Shown here: positions 1 through 10,383 of the stretch, in pieces
Layout of the letters: every line of letters starts with the position of its first letter
How positions within the stretch are numbered: position 1 is the stretch's first letter
Source of the DNA: Thozetella sp. PMI_491
Taxonomy: Eukaryota; Ascomycota; Sordariomycetes; Chaetosphaeriales; Chaetosphaeriaceae
NCBI GenBank assembly: GCA_021432635.1
Contig: MU270017.1
Coordinates: forward strand, 1,056,566-1,120,565
Reading direction: 5' to 3'
DNA length: 64,000 nucleotides
Notes under the pieces: model-generated
What the model was told of the DNA's origin: nothing
Databases searched by the model: none
Seen by the model: only the letters and a program-made list of their open reading frames with translations
Made by a program: the position numbers and the translations under genes

Positions 1-297
1 GAACAGATGCAAGGCGAGAGGATTTCGAGGCCCTTCCCGCACCAACTGGACACGGAATGGGCATTTAAAATACAAGAGTACGGGCGTGGAGACCATGGCA
101 GCACGAAAATTCTCGTAGTCCGTGGCCGGAGATGGATTCTTCTAGACGTCCATGAAGTGACCAAGGTTCTGCTTGACCAACACACGAGGGCGTACCAGCT
201 TGTAGCGACCACCGGACGAGAGCGATAGGTACCACCCGTTAGCTATCAGTTTCGGGTTTAGCTGCTGTCGGGCTCTACCGTCAGTGTGGGATGCCAT
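1..297 (-). CDS. Possible 5' end of an unidentified gene running off the left edge
   Basis: Reading the minus strand from an ATG at 297, a 34-codon exon (196-297) is followed by a candidate 54-bp intron (142-195, GTACGC...CTAG) and a second open stretch of 47 codons to the window edge, in phase. The product would start MASHTDGRARQQLNP and is not recognised. The second stretch has a GC-ending, coding-like codon pattern (for example CCG GCC ACG GAC TAC GAG). The intron lacks a clear branch sequence, so the model is weak. It would be divergent from the sugar transporter at 789. The same bases could simply be upstream non-coding DNA. Confidence 0.22.
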
Positions 298-788
298 GGG
301 AAGCACAAATGAGCTGATATGCAGGAGAGTGGAGATGGATGCTTCCAGTGTCTAACCTTTGTTTTGGTCGAGCCCCGGTAAATCGGTGATCGATCACTCC
401 ACTTTTGCTGGTCCAGACCATAGTCCGCTGGTAGCTGGGCAGGCCTGCCGGCGACACATCATATTTGCTGGGCGGCGAAAGGCGCCGTGAAGAACGTGAC
501 TTCTGCTGGAGTTTCGCCGGCCGAACACGAATCTATTGCACAGGTTCGCGCCGATCGGAGCAGGCCGTTGCAACGGTGTGCAACGGCCCGTCTTGCCCGA
601 TACCGCGAAAGGCCAGAACTGCACCCTGGGAGGTTACCCTAGAAGGCTTCAATGACGACCATCGAGGCGTATAAAATCCCTTTAGAGCTCCTTCTCTACT
701 GCCCGTGATGTAGTCGCTATAAAACATCATCGACTTGATTCACTAGAAGTGCATTCTATCAGCATCAACATCATTTATAAAAAATCTC
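298..788. other. Intergenic promoter region of the sugar transporter
   Basis: No supportable gene. The right part contains two TATAAAA boxes and an A/C-rich leader ending directly at the transporter start codon. Confidence 0.6.
670..724 (+). promoter_or_regulatory. Two TATAAAA boxes upstream of the MFS transporter
   Basis: Perfect TATAAAA heptamers lie at 670-676 and 718-724, about 113 and 65 bp before the ATG at 789. The C/T-rich stretch between them and the CATCAACATCA-rich leader look like a fungal core promoter and transcription start region. The two boxes could give alternative start sites. This is inference from sequence only. Confidence 0.5.
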
Positions 789-2505
789 ATGGCGAAGTTT
801 CTTGGCCTCCGTGGAAAGGCCCTCAGGGCCGCCCTGATATGGGCGGTCGTTATGCCATCCTATATTCTGTATGTTACTAAACCCCAGAAATCGCCACCAG
901 AAGCGGAGCCGCGGGTGCCAATGCTGATCTCGGTCGCAGGTTCGGGTACAACAATGCCGTCGGCGGAGGTCTCCTGAGCCTGCCCTCATGGGTGGAGACA
1001 TTCCCAGAGATCGATACTGTCAACACCACCGGCGACACCCAGAAGCACAATTCCACTATCCAGGGCACCGTGATGGCTATCTACACCTTGGGGTGCTTCT
1101 TTGGCGGTATCAACTGCATCTGGCTCGGCGACAGACTTGGCCGGAAGCGCACCATCATGTTGGGCGCCCTGATCAACACCATCGGGGCCGTCCTGCAGTC
1201 GAGTGCCTTCTCCCTCGGCCAGCTGACCGTTGGGCGTCTCGTGTCAGGCATCGGCTATGGTCACCTCAGCGCCACTGCGCCTAACTGGCAGGCCGAGTGC
1301 GTCGGCGCCTCGCACCGCGGGGCTGCTGTCATGCTCGAGGGCCTATTCATCAGTGCCGGTCTCGCCATCGCTGCTTGGGTCGGCCTCGGCCTGTCCTTCG
1401 TCCCCGGCTCCGTGTCCTGGCGGTTTCCCCTGGCCCTCTCGCTGCTTTGGTCGCTGATCATCCTCGCCACCACACCCTTCGTCCCCGAATCACCGCGCTG
1501 GCTGGTCAAGGTAGGGCGCAACGACGAGGCCAAGGAGGTGCTGGCGGCGCTGGAGGACACCGAGGCCACGTCAGAGGAAGTCGAGAAGAAAGTCCAGAGC
1601 ATTGAAGCCTCGCTACACCTGGCTGGTCAAGCCAAGCTCTCCGACCTCTTCCACCCTAGCCCCCTTCGTCTGCTGCACAGGACCTGCCTTGCTGCTGTGG
1701 TACAAGTGTTTATGCAGATGACGGGAGTCAATGCCCTGTCCTTTTACCAGGCGACCATCTTTGAGCAGAATCTCGGCTTGTCGGGCACCATTTCTCGAAT
1801 CATGGCCGCCTCGGTCTTCACCTGGCAGACCATGTGCTCGCCCTTGGGCGTCTTTACAGTCGACCGATTCGGCAGGCGGAAGCTCATGATGTTCTCGGCT
1901 ATCGGCATGGGGGTTTGCTTGGCTATCACAGCAGGCACGGCCTCGCAGATCCAGAACACGTCTTCGACAGCGGCGGCGGCGGCCTTCATCTTCATGTTCT
2001 GCTTCTTCTTCCCCATCGGTTTCCTCGGACTGCCGTTCCTCTATGCCGCGGAGGTATCTCCTTTGGCCTACAGAGTCCCTATTACGGCAATTTCCACAGG
2101 TACGCGGGCATCTTGGGATCAACGCTTTCGTCATTTTCGTTTGCAAATGGGCTGACGGCTTTCTTTTAGGTACTTCCTGGCTGTTCAACTTTATTGTGGC
2201 CGAGGTGACGCCGATTGGCTTTTCCACAATCGGCTACCGTTACTTTGTTGTATATGCTGCTATCAACCTCTTCCTGACTCTCCCATGTAAGACGATACTC
2301 AGTCCACCCTGCCTGACGCCAGACTAACCGCATACTAGGTGTCTATCTATTCTTCCCCGAGACCAGTGGGCGGGATCTGGAGGAAGTCGACCAGATCTTC
2401 CTCAAAACTAAGAGCATCTTCGACCCCGTCAGCATTGCCCAGACGATGCCGAGCAATGAACCAGCAAAGCAGGAGCACGAAGGTGATTCGAGTGAGAAAT
2501 GCTAG
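789..2505 (+). CDS. MFS sugar porter (hexose transporter-like)
   Basis: Major facilitator of the sugar porter subfamily, expected in the plasma membrane importing hexoses or related compounds by proton symport. Four exons: 789-868, 940-2099, 2170-2286, 2339-2505, giving 507 aa, normal for the family. Splicing the first intron restores FGYNNAVGGGLLSLPSW, a TM1-loop start; the raw reading frames break there. Visible signatures are the GDRLGRKR-type loop after TM2, PESPRWLVK at the end of TM6, QMTGVNALSFYQ in TM7, DRFGRRK, and the C-terminal PETSGRDLEEVD (family PETKG). The tail is hydrophilic and short. The next genes downstream are a chitin-binding protein, a UstYa-like oxidase and a flavin monooxygenase, so it could export or import for a small accessory cluster, but sequence type favours sugar uptake. 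Substrate cannot be read from sequence. Confidence 0.9.
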
Positions 2506-3735
2506 ATGAGATATGAGAAATACCTTAATTGCATGGTTGGATATATACGTGGCTGGGCTAGAGAAGATGCCATTGCATAAGAGATGGTGTTACGTGAGAA
2601 ATGGTGGCGTTGGTTCAAGAACAGGTTACTTGGAGGCGTTCCCGGTTTGTTTTTCCAGGTAGAAAATTACGATGGTAATTACAGCTCTCCTACTATATAA
2701 TATAGAAATGGGCATAACCACTGTTGGTAGCACTCCATTCGTGCAGCTGCTGTTATACGTTTCATACCATCACTGTACACTAATTACCGTCGGATACATC
2801 CCAGCGCTTCTGCTCATTGATAGAGTGACCAATGGTAGAGGAGAAGTGATAATAAATTCCTCGCCCGCTCTCTGGCGAGACTAGTTAACTGGGAGGAGGT
2901 GTTCAGAAATAGCAGCTCACGGTTCTTCCTTTCGTGTTCGGATGGGTATAATCACGTGGCTCGCTTAGACATCCTGTAGGAGAACTGGAGGCACACATAT
3001 ATAGTGCTCGGGACGATCTTGCTGCCAAGTCGATATCCGGGAGGGACGGCATCTCCTCACCGAACCACCTAAGCCCACGGACCCCATGCCAACCTGCAAG
3101 GCACGCAGTAGCGAGGCCAGCGCCGGGGGGATTACCCCATAAACAGAACAAACGCTTCTCCATGGTGGGGACAATAAGTGCCTTAATATGCGTTTCCCTC
3201 CGCTCCATCAGACTCTAAAGGTGGAGGAGGGTGCACTTTAGCCGCAGCAGGAGGCTCAGATCAACGCGGAGCGCAGCACAACAGATTAACCCATAGCACC
3301 AGCTCCTATACGCTGGGGACGGTTCGCCTACTTGGCACCGCACATCTTCCGCCTGAAACTTTTTAACGGTGCTTCTTCCAGAATAGCAACCCGGGGTGGA
3401 TCCGTCGCGAGAGGCACGCACGGGAGGTTGCATTCGATGCAGTGCCTAAATTTCGCCCTCTCCCTGAATCGGTGACTTCATCAGGCTTTGTTGTCTAATC
3501 CCAATTTCCCCAGATGCCCATCCTCGTTCTGACGGCCAAGATATACGTAAGCCCAACAATGGCAGCCGGTACCCGGCTTGGCTAATGGCCACGTTCAGGG
3601 CTGCCAGTGGCCTCGCTGGGTAGTATAAGAGCGTGCTCTCCGCGGTCGCCCAGCCCTCGTCTTCCCGGAAAGGGATTGCCCGCTGAAGCTGAAATCGTTC
3701 TCTCTGTCGCAAAAAAAAAAAGCGTACACTCCAAG
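2506..3735. other. Intergenic region, 1.2 kb
   Basis: No gene supported; the ORFs here are short and lack family features. It is A/T-rich around 2640-2890 with a small perfect inverted repeat (AATTAC-gatg-GTAATT, 2665-2680). A TATAAGA box at 3624-3630 and an 11-A run at 3711-3721 directly precede the chitin-binding gene. Confidence 0.6.
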
Positions 3736-4282
3736 ATGGTTGCGCTCGCTTCCCTTCTCCTCGTCGTTCCCTCGGTCCTCGCGGGCCTCGTCCCGGTCCC
3801 GGCCCCTGTCCTCCAGGACCGGGCCGAAGGCGGCCTCTCGCCCAACAAGACGTGCGGCCTGGCCGGTGCTGGACAGAACAGGGGTGACACCTGCCCCCAG
3901 TCGGATGCGTGCTGCTCGAGCTACGGATACTGTGGAACTGGGGACATCTTTTGCTTGACGACCGGGGGATGCCAGACAAAGTACTCGAACTCCTCCTCCG
4001 CCTGCATCGCTCCCAAGTCCGGGCAGACTGTCTCGATCGATGGGACCTGCGGAACCACCGGTGTCGGCAAAGCAGGATACAAGTGCCCTACCACCGGCTT
4101 GACCTGCTGCTCGGTAGCGTATGTCTCCTTGAGAAGTGGTGGGTAGTCGGGAAAACTACTGTAGCGCTGACATTACCTCTAGGGGCTACTGCGGAAATTC
4201 CACGGAGCACTGCGACGTCAACAACGGCTGCCAGGCAGGCTTCGGAACTTGCACAGGGACAAAGAAGCCTACGCTGCTCTGA
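3736..4282 (+). CDS. Secreted protein with two CBM18 (hevein-type) chitin-binding modules
   Basis: A small secreted protein of 160 aa from two exons (3736-4118, 4183-4282; 64-bp intron with a GCTGAC branch). Residues 1-17 (MVALASLLLVVPSVLAG) form a signal peptide. Two cysteine-rich hevein-like modules follow: the first includes DACCSSYGYCGTGDIFC, the second TCCSVAGYCGNSTEHC, completed only after splicing. The CCS-x-GYCG core carries the aromatic chitin-contact residues. No catalytic domain is present, so it is a binder and not a chitinase. Members of this type can coat the fungus's own chitin or act in interactions with hosts or competitors; which applies here is unknown. The start was chosen because it gives a clean signal peptide, unlike the in-frame ATG at 3607. 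It converges on the UstYa-like gene 313 bp downstream. Confidence 0.85.
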
Positions 4283-4595
4283 AGGAAGTGCGCCCGACGA
4301 GTAGGAGGGGACCTGTCCCTCCCGGCTATGCCGGTAAATGTATGCTCGCCAACAGCAGTAGGACAAAACCCCTTGAAGCGCGGTATCACATGTTCGATTC
4401 TGTACATAATAGCGGAATATAGACAGCGAAAAGTAAAAATGGGACTGGCATCTGATTCAATACCGAAATCTGGTCGAAAAAAACCCCATGAGCATGGTGC
4501 CCTTATTGGCGTGGCTCTCGTGCCTTAGCCTGTATGTCCTGTACGCCCCGAACCCCGAACGCCGTGTTGCCAATAAACCATATTTATATAATCGT
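4283..4595. other. Convergent 3' spacer
   Basis: The spacer lies between the ends of the CBM18 and UstYa-like genes. Nothing beyond likely 3' untranslated sequence and poly(A) signals is visible. Confidence 0.6.
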
Positions 4596-5536
4596 CTAGA
4601 TCCAAACGTCCTTGTTCGAGCTTTGCTTCTCGAGATGCCCTAATATTTGGTTGTAGTCCTTGCACACGTGCTTGGCATCCCATCCATCGCTGCCGGTGAA
4701 GCCATCCGGGAACGTGGTCTGCTGCCCCTCGAGGGCCATATCGCCACAGCACATGATGCTCTGCCTGAGGTAGTCGAAGCAGTGACCCAGGTGCCAAGCT
4801 CCATCGTGCGGCATATGCATCGTATCGTTGGTAGCCATGGCAGCAAAGGTGGTCACGATGGCGTGAAGGCAGTGAAGTTGGTGGGTCATGGAGGTCGTGA
4901 ATGTAGACGGCGGATAGCTCAACAGAGGCGTAGGGAGGTTGTTATAGTCCTCGGTGTTGTTGATCCTCACGTAACCGAGACCCTCTGATGACAGTTGTAA
5001 GTACAAATAGGTCAGTGCTGGAGTCATGGGGATATTGTCACGTACTCGGGACAATGCTCAGCCATTTGTGATTGACAGCATCGCTAAAGAAATCCGACAT
5101 GTTCTCGGGGAGGAAGGATGGGTCCGGTGAGAAGGTTTTGATCTGCTGCGACACTGTACCTGGGAGTTAGACATCGAGGCAGACATCCTGCAAGTTTCGA
5201 CTTACTCCTCGGCGCAAACCCTGTAAGATCCCCGGCGCCCTCAAATTGGCCATAGCGCTCCTTGTGGTAACTCCGGTCGACGACAAGCCCTATTATTACT
5301 ATTACCAGTAGGGCGTCTAGGACCCAGCGATAAGACGGCTTCCTCCATGACCCGCGTTCTGGTTGCAAAGGCCATGTCCTGTGAGGCGGCATCTTGCTTC
5401 CATGGCCCTCATCCCAGACCTCCTCGTCCTTGCCGACTAGCGACTCCTCGGAATCCATGCTCAAGTCGTCGTGGGCCTCCCGCGCGGCGGGATCATGGAG
5501 ATTGTGGTATGGAGACTTCCTCGTTGAACCCATCAT
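4596..5536 (-). CDS. UstYa-like oxidase (DUF3328 family), single-pass membrane protein
   Basis: Three exons (5206-5536, 5046-5159, 4596-4984) encode 277 aa. Residues 71-87 form one transmembrane helix after a charged cytosolic N-terminus. The two family signatures are intact: HQLHCLH at about 183-189 (HxxHC) and HCFDYLRQ at about 216-223, followed by SIMCCGD. In ustiloxin, asperipin and phomopsin biosynthesis this family performs oxidative cyclisation or oxidation of peptide scaffolds, probably using metal bound by the HxxHC motifs; other members act in NRPS pathways such as cyclochlorotine. The 46-bp and 61-bp introns join the residues into SPDPSFLPENMSDFFS, the usual middle region. The start at 5536 has another Met directly after it; an in-frame ATG further upstream would add a non-conserved leader. 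A flavin monooxygenase is transcribed divergently, which strengthens a biosynthetic role. The substrate is unknown. Confidence 0.87.
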
Positions 5537-6851
5537 GACGCTGATAGTTAAAATTTGGTACACCTCGACCAAGGTTTGAGTTGTGGGAACCAAGTGCGAA
5601 CGATGTAGATATGGCCCCAGGTGAGAGGGCCGGCCGTTGAATCGATCGGATGAAAGCTCGTTGGCGTTCTGACTAGGGTACAATAACGACAGCTGCTAGC
5701 CGGATCCGTAAGGGAAAGTAAACACTCCTCGTGATACTCGAAGTCGAAAGGGAGCAGGTTAGTAGGGAAATTATGAGGGCCCGGATATTGACTACCTAGG
5801 CTACTTTCTAGATTTTGGCGACTTGGTTAATGAATTACGCTGAACACGCGTTCCGCATCGACATTCACGCGAGGTGGCATGGATCTCAAACAAGTCGTGT
5901 TTGACGTTTTGAAACGATTCGAACCCCAGGTCTGGCGGCCCCTGAACAGTCAACCCACTCTAGCGTAAATACAAGGCCAAGTGTGCTCTCTGAATCGACA
6001 AGCGGCGTTATCCGGGGTCGAAGAGGTGCCGGTAGCCGTCATTCCCGAGCATTAGCGAGCCCGGTCTTGAAGCCTCACCGGCGTAGAACTGCTTCGGCCG
6101 GGGAGCTCCGGCCCCTGCAGCATGACCCCGCGCTTGGCCGGCGATGTGGGGCCGTGCCGCCTCAGTTCCGTCGGCGGGGTTTCAACGCATTGGTTGTCAA
6201 GAATGCTTGGAGCCTTAGTCTAGACGCATCAATTGCTATCTAAACGGGATTCGGGTACTTCTAGGTCCAAGAGTAAAACGTAGTCAACTAGGCTCTGTTC
6301 ATTAAGCTTTCTTCATCGCTCGCGCACAGAGTCGAGATCGGTTCGAATCTGAGAGCGCCGTTCCCCAATTCGACAACCCGACAAAGTATGGAACCTGGCA
6401 CATTTGGTAAAGACAGTAACCAATTAGATATTTAGTTTTGAATCTCCGGCTTGAGATTGCCGAGACCGTGCTCGATTTGCAGCTAGCTCTGATGGGGTGT
6501 CGTGCTGGAGTGCCCATGCATTCACATGTCAACCGGGGCCAAATCGGATTCATGACGTCAGGCTTTGCGCAGATTCCCACGAGGCTTGGCAGGCACATAC
6601 CTAGCTCCGAGTCAGACCGACCCCAGCGCTTATAAAGGCGTTCTCTCGGTAGAAGTCTAATGACAGCAGGAGTCCGCAAGGCAATTCTGCTCTGCTCATG
6701 CCGAGGAGAAGTCAAACTCAGTCCCACGGGAAGCCTGCAAGGTCCAGTCCTCATCCTCTCTGCCTCATCCATCTTTAGTGCACTCCATCTGTATTTGTTC
6801 CCCGGAAGCAGCTGCAATTGATAGACCCAATTGAGGATACTGCACGCAGCA
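5537..6851. other. 1.3 kb divergent promoter region between UstYa-like and flavin monooxygenase genes
   Basis: No gene supported. It holds a G/C-rich island at about 5985-6180 flanked by A/T-richer DNA, a CRE palindrome at 6553-6560, and a TATAAAG at 6631-6637 on the monooxygenase side. No short ORF here has a signal peptide plus internal repeats, as a dikaritin precursor would. Confidence 0.55.
6553..6560. promoter_or_regulatory. CRE-type palindrome TGACGTCA
   Basis: A perfect 8-bp TGACGTCA palindrome, the consensus for CREB/ATF-class bZIP regulators (in fungi Atf1/AtfA-type). It lies 299 bp before the monooxygenase start and about 1 kb from the UstYa-like start. Occupancy is not shown by sequence. 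Confidence 0.4.
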
Positions 6852-8567
6852 ATGGCTTCTCGCAGCAAAGTAGCGAGCCCGGTCTTCCATCCATTCCTCT
6901 TTCTCTACCAGCTCATCCAATGGCTGGCCGACATCATCTTGTCTCCGACACCGCCCGGTCCCGGAACAAGCGTCGGGCGCCCTAAGGTCGCTATCATTGG
7001 GGCTGGAATTACCGGTGTGAGCTCGGCTGCCCACTGTATCGGCCATGGCTTCGACGTTGTCATCTTTGAAGCCGGCTCGAAGGAGAATGTCGGTGGGATC
7101 TGGACGGTATGGGATCAGCCCTCACCCCTCCTTGCAGTCTCTTTAGTTGTCACTAACAAAGGTGGCCAGAAAGTCAACAATACTTCGAGTCTACAGATCC
7201 ACTCCCTCATGTACCGCTTCCATCCGTCCGTGAAATGGGAAAGAGGCTACCCGGACCGCCAGCAGATCGTGAGCCAGGTTCAACAGCTCTGGGAGCGGTA
7301 TGGCCTCGACACAAGGACCAAGTTCAACACCAAGGTCAACAGAGTCTACCAGGATGAGAAGGGTCGGTGGATTGTGAATAGCGCCGACAATGGAAAATTC
7401 GACGGCATCATAGCCGCAGTCGGCACCTGCGGGGAGCCCAAGATGCCTAAGATTCAGGGTATGGACAACTTCCAAGGCCGGATTTATCACTCCAGCGACC
7501 TCACTGGGTAAGATATCCCTTTTCCATGCAGATACTCCAATGAAAGGCTAAAAAGGTATACAGCAAGGATGCGAAAGGGAAGACCATGATCATCATCGGA
7601 GGCGGCGCGAGCGCCGTTGAAGCACTAGAATTTGCCTCGGAGGAGGAGACCAGCAAGATTTACATCCTCGCGCGCAGCGAGAAGTGGATTATCCCACGAA
7701 ACCCCCTTCTAAATGTGCTTCTATCCTTCAACGTCTTCGGTCAAGAGACAATACTGTCGTGGATCCCCGAGCTGTTGCTGAAGAAGTTCTTTTACCGCGA
7801 CCTGGAAGATCTCGCGCCAGCTGAAAAGGGGCTCTTCACTGACACCCCGATGGTGAACTCGGACGTCATGGACAAGATTCGATCCGGCAAGGCCGAATGG
7901 ATCCGCTGCGACATCGAAGGGTTTACGGACAAAGGCGTGACTATCAACAGGCGAGCCAAGGGCGTACCGGCTGGCGGGCCAGGGCGTAAGGATGTGATCG
8001 AGGGCGACATCGTGGTTATGGCGACTGGATACAAACGCCCCGAACTCTCGTTTCTCCCCGGAGACTGCAGCATCGAGCCATATTCGGCGCCGAACTGGTA
8101 TCTCCAGACTTTCCCACCCACCCATCCATCTATCTCATGCATCAACTGGTAAGTTCTTGGCACATGGGAACATGGAACTGTGTCCGCTAATGTTTTGCAG
8201 CACGTATATGGCTGGAATCGGCGCGGTGGCCAACTGGCACATTGGCATCTACACTAGAATCCTCTTGATGTTCCTTGTCGACCCCCTTACGCGGCCGAGT
8301 CCTTTCTGGATGCGGCGATGGATCGACATGACGAGACTTCTAAAGCATTTCTCCCCGGTTGGTCCCTTCGACTTCTTCACTTACACGGAGCTCGTATGGT
8401 GGTTTGTGTTCTGCGTCTCCTTCAACCCTTTCCGCTGGAAGTGGGCTCTTTGGGTGTTCTTCGGCTTGCTCCGGCCTGACAGCATCGTCAAAGCGGAAGA
8501 TGCTATCCGCAACGGGCTAAGTGCAAACCAAGAGGAAGGGGGACGAGATGTCGGCACGAGTATCTAG
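6852..8567 (+). CDS. Flavin-containing monooxygenase (FMO/CzcO-like), membrane-attached
   Basis: Four exons (6852-7106, 7170-7507, 7564-8148, 8201-8567) give 514 aa. An FAD-binding Rossmann motif VAIIGAGITGVSSAAHC lies near residues 45-60. The FMO identifying stretch FQGRIYHSS (FxGxxxHS) follows, then a second NADPH-type motif MIIIGGGASAVEAL completed by splicing. VVMATGYKRPELSF matches the family ATGY motif. The C-terminal third carries hydrophobic helices (around VANWHIGIYTRILLMFLV and ELVWWFVFCVSFNPF), so it is probably bound to the endoplasmic reticulum. The family inserts oxygen at N, S or carbonyl carbon. The start at 6852 has a better context (GCAGCAATGG) than the ATG at 6831. Divergence from the UstYa-like oxidase recalls ustiloxin loci, where flavin monooxygenases modify side chains. 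The product is unknown. Confidence 0.88.
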
Positions 8568-8712
8568 AGATGGTTTTTTTTCTTCTCGGCTGTCATAATA
8601 TGGATCTATGATGGTATATCAAAACGGAGGAACGGCCTAGAACGGGTATAGATTGTGTATGCTTTAGTGCTCAGCGTGTTATATTCGCAAGGTCCGAGAT
8701 ATGATATGTTGT

Positions 8713-9840
8713 TCACTTCCTCCTGCCCTTGTCGCCTCGGCCTGAGTCGAGCAACTTGAGTCGCTTCTGGTAACGCTCACCAATCTCGACCCCCCCGCTG
8801 CCATTGCCGCGTGGCCCGTCGGTGGTCTCGGGCCCTCTCTTGCGGCTCTTCTCGAGCAGAGCCCTAGTCCCAGAGCCTGAACTCTTGCCCTTTGTCAACC
8901 GGCTAATTCGATCCACGCCCTCTGCGAGATCCCTCCATTCCTCTCCGCCAAAGCTCACACGGCCATTGCGGCCTTCCCGTCTCGCCTTCTTGGCCATGTC
9001 CTTCTTGCTCTCCTTAGGCAGGCGGACAAAGTTGTTTTCTTCGTAGTTGGTTCGCTCGGTTTCTTGCTTGCGCTCGGAGGCTGTCTTTATCTTGCGCCCG
9101 CCCGCCACTATGGTCGTGCCGATGCTGGGCTCCGAGACTGGCGCCGTCGAAAGTTCGTCGGCAACAAACTCGTCGAGGGTTGCCGATTTCATAGGCTTCC
9201 GCTCGGCTTTCTCGCGCCTCTCAGTCGTGGGCATGACGGTCGGGGCGACCCGGGGCGGTTTGTATACGCCTGTCTTGTCCTTCTTCCCCGAGCTAGCATT
9301 CTCCGGCCGGACGAAAGCTGCTAGGTTAGGGCGGTATTGCAGGTCCGAGAACTTGTACTTTGAAGCGCCCTCGTCTTGGTCCTCGTCGTCGCCGCTCGAG
9401 TTTTCGTCATCAGACCCTGATTCTGAGTCTTCATCGGAGTTTCCGTTCATCTGCTTCGACGCAATGGCCTTCGCATCGCGTTCGGCATCATCTGCCGCTC
9501 GCAGGACTTTCTCGATCTGGTACCGAAGCTTGTCCTCAATGGGGCGCACACCCTTCTCTAAATAGACCCGTAGTTCGACCAATTTCTTAACAACTAAGTC
9601 GTCCAAGCTTCCTCCCTCTTCCTCGTTCGTGGTGCCGTTCCTTGCGTTGCGCAGCTTCACAAGGATCAAGAAGACGAGGTTCTGGAGGTACGAGAGGATG
9701 AGCTCGTTCTTGACGTCCAGAAGCGAGAGGCCATCTTTTGAAGGTCCCACGCCGGAAAGTTTCGGTGTCGCTTCGAGTGCGGAGGTTAGGGAGCTCGAGA
9801 GTGAGTCCAGCAGTGCTGGAAGTGTTGTCGGCGCAGCCAT
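8713..9840 (-). CDS. LCP5: Lcp5/neuroguidin, U3 snoRNP-associated Sas10/C1D protein
   Basis: A single exon of 375 aa. The N-terminal 100 residues form the Sas10/Utp3/C1D helical domain (LLDSLSSSLTSALE, LLDVKNELILSYLQNLVFLI, LVELRVYLEKGVRPIEDKL). An acidic serine/aspartate stretch follows (about 145-165), then the conserved YRPNLAAFVRPE region, and a basic C-terminus ending in RGDKGRRK. The family belongs to the small-subunit processome and is needed for 18S rRNA maturation in the nucleolus. The second in-frame Met (MAAPTTLPALLDSL) is preferred as start over one eight codons upstream. Its 3' end lies 145 bp from the convergent monooxygenase, so both terminators share a very short spacer. Confidence 0.88.
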   Translation of the reverse strand: MAAPTTLPALLDSLSSSLTSALEATPKLSGVGPSKDGLSLLDVKNELILSYLQNLVFLILVKLRNARNGTTNEEEGGSLDDLVVKKLVELRVYLEKGVRPIEDKLRYQIEKVLRAADDAERDAKAIASKQMNGNSDEDSESGSDDENSSGDDEDQDEGASKYKFSDLQYRPNLAAFVRPENASSGKKDKTGVYKPPRVAPTVMPTTERREKAERKPMKSATLDEFVADELSTAPVSEPSIGTTIVAGGRKIKTASERKQETERTNYEENNFVRLPKESKKDMAKKARREGRNGRVSFGGEEWRDLAEGVDRISRLTKGKSSGSGTRALLEKSRKRGPETTDGPRGNGSGGVEIGERYQKRLKLLDSGRGDKGRRK

Positions 9841-10383
9841 CTCTAGACAGGGACTGGGAGGCACTGCCGATAGGGAAGCTGCCCCTCCAATTTTTTTTTT
9901 AGAGGCTTGATAGAAGAAAAAAAAAAAAAAGTTGCCCGTTTCAAACGGAATGAAAAGTTCAAGAGCTCGTTGACCGTTTGTAACCGGTCACTGTGGCTGG
10001 GCTGAAACGGAGAGCTGACTGAAAGTGGGTCTCGGTGGTCGGCAGCTCCTTCAGAACAGCTACGTATGCAAAAGTTCAGGATAACCCCTTACGCCGACCT
10101 TGGCAACTTTACGAGAGTCTGCAAGGAAAACACCATACGCTTAAAACAAGTTTTCATCTATGCGGGAAGCATTTTTCAACTAGCTTTGGTGAGTTCTTCG
10201 CAGGAAGTTTGTCTTTTGGCTTGTTTGACGCGTTGGCGCGATCGCCCGTAAACTCGGACGGGTTAATGTGAATTGGAGACCGCATTCTCCGTCGCAGTCT
10301 TCCCCTGCCCGTCAAACCTCGACATCCGAGCCTCAGCTGCTAACCCGTCGGCAGAAGACAGTACGACTTAACGATCATCCAAG
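9841..10383. other. Divergent promoter, LCP5 / TM9 gene
   Basis: No gene. Close to LCP5 there is a 10-T run (9891-9900) and a 14-A run (9917-9930) separated by 16 bp. These poly(dA:dT) tracts are typical nucleosome-depleting promoter elements. The TM9 side ends in a short leader before the ATG. Confidence 0.55.

Noticed and set aside
5915..5935. Reverse-strand GGGTTCGAATC resembling a tRNA T-loop
   Set aside because: The downstream stem half does not pair and there is no cloverleaf around it.
5983..6243. 86-codon ORF as a dikaritin precursor candidate
   Set aside because: It has no signal peptide, no repeated core and no regular KR-flanked units.
6336..6358. tRNA T-arm-like GGTTCGAATC
   Set aside because: The T stem pairs poorly and no matching acceptor or anticodon stem lies upstream.
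6302..6868. 188-codon minus-strand ORF in the UstYa/monooxygenase promoter
   Set aside because: It lacks a domain, signal peptide or repeats and overlaps the promoter and start of the monooxygenase.
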